Shown here: piece after piece, positions 63,327-64,000 of the stretch
How the letters are laid out: each line of letters starts with the position of its first letter
Position numbering within the stretch: the stretch's first letter is position 1
Assembly (NCBI GenBank): GCA_041686375.1
Contig: JAWLEB010000011.1
Span: forward strand, 14,030 to 78,029
Direction of reading: 5' to 3'
DNA: 64,000 nt
Source of the DNA: JAGXLC01 sp041686375
Lineage (GTDB): Bacteria; Bacteroidota; Bacteroidia; Bacteroidales; UBA12077
Program-made: the position numbers and the translations under genes
The notes under the pieces: generated by a model
The model's database searches: none
What the model was told of the DNA's origin: nothing
The model's input: the letters and a program-made list of their open reading frames with translations, nothing else

Positions 63327-64000
63327 AATTTTTTATTTTTTATTTTTTAATTCTCATTTATCAATACTCGTGCCAATGCATGTAAGGTTCTGATTATAAA
63401 ACACATGAATCCAGCTGTTTCATTACGTATTGTGCGATTCTGTAACATACTATGTTCGATATTGAACATCTTGATAAAATAGACGGTAGGAAATCAAAAG
63501 TGATGCATAATTCTATAGACTATATAAATGGGATCAATCAACCAAGTACTATGAAATGAATGTTTCTCGTTTTCTTTTATTTTTTATGCATAATGGAGTT
63601 CCTCTAAAAGCATGCTTTTTTCTATTATTTAAATACATTGCGGTTTAGCAGAGAGGCGTAATGAAACCGTTGTTACTCCTATGCCTTTAGAGTTTGTAGC
63701 ATCATACCGTCATGTTGCATCAGTCTTTCTTTTTTTGCATTGCCCAACTAAGCGAAGCGTTCTCATGACCGAAGGGAATAAAAAAAGAAACAAAAAAACG
63801 CTAGGCAAAAATCAGCCTACCATCCTGCAAATCCAGCCCTTTCCGCGCGATTTTGCCTGGCCTTCGCGCGATTAAGCCGGAGATACTTCCCAATAGCTTC
63901 GGCTATTTGCCTTGCCGCCTAATAAAATTTTGCTATAAATCAAGGAAGCAGGGAGGGTTTTTGGATAAAATACTGTTTGAGTTCCGATTTTTATTCCAAA
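63327..64000. other. Gene-free right end with a GC-richer element
   Basis: No gene is supported in 674 bp. From about 63680 to 63960 the composition changes to a more GC-rich block with wording such as GCGCGATTTTGCCTGGCCTT and GCGCGATTAAGCCGG (two GCGCGATT copies near 63846 and 63865), which looks like a dispersed intergenic element of Bacteroidota genomes. A 64-codon frame there (63681-63875) is probably not a gene. Confidence 0.4.

Noticed and set aside
63681..63875. 64-codon frame as a gene
   Set aside because: Biased composition from the GC-rich element, no recognisable protein pattern, and no promoter or start signal.

Overview
The window reads as an AT-rich chromosome piece from a Bacteroidota bacterium, probably a Marinilabiliales-type marine or anaerobic lineage (inference from gene families, not from a marker gene). 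Support comes from the many families typical of that phylum (DUF5683, DUF4199, DUF5916, DUF6567, PG0541-like, SprB/FISUMP, HldE-type kinase, GlmU-like LbH protein) and from promoters of the Bacteroidota type: the SRP RNA gene and rpmE2 both carry a TTTG-19 nt-TAnnTTTG promoter. A run of exactly 100 N at 23316-23415 marks a scaffold join inside a tandem repeat, so this is a draft assembly.

Layout. 0.2-7 kb: an RND multidrug efflux operon (GbsR/MarR-like regulator, TolC, lipoprotein adaptor, HAE1 pump, PG0541-like protein). 7.5-13.9 kb: scattered single genes (Ntn hydrolase, DUF6398 protein, aldo/keto reductase, oligopeptidase B-like lipoprotein, SiaC-family protein). 14.3-27.1 kb: a curli (type VIII secretion) island. 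27.4-31 kb: AlaX-like editing protein and an MBOAT/SGNH acyl-transfer pair. 31-36.3 kb: MltD-like transglycosylase, DUF5683, ParB, ParA, heptose kinase. 36.5-43 kb: two outer-membrane-type proteins, RecJ, LipB, LipA. 43-52.9 kb: GATase-like protein, DUF6567 lipoprotein, CAP protein, SLC12-like permease, Lon, GlmU-like protein. 53-59.3 kb: L31, class V aminotransferase, BI-1/GT2/DUF4199 operon, SRP RNA, PfpI, glutaredoxin fusion, GroES. 59.4-63.3 kb: a frameshifted 5'-nucleotidase and a DUF5916 protein.

The most interesting system is the curli island. On the minus strand it encodes CsgE, CsgF, CsgG (with an extra C-terminal barrel-like domain), a DUF4168 lipoprotein, a FecR-type anti-sigma protein whose C-terminus is made of curlin repeats, a very large 467-residue curlin (CsgA-like), a smaller curlin-repeat protein (CsgB-like), CsgH, and a PD40-propeller lipoprotein. 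Converging on it from the other side is an ECF sigma factor followed by an SprB-repeat/FISUMP surface protein. No other FecR or ECF gene lies in the window. I propose that the sigma factor and the FecR-curlin fusion form a regulatory pair in which the sensor carries the same amyloid repeat as the exported fibre, so periplasmic curlin or its assembly state could be read through the inner membrane. The fusion and the gene content are seen directly; the circuit is inference.

Regulatory DNA in the island fits dedicated control: three CGTTAA-type direct repeats spaced 20-21 bp upstream of the sigma gene, a 24-nt identical leader element before csgA and csgH (and a diverged copy before csgF), and hairpin terminators after csgA and after the csgB-like gene that could set subunit ratios.
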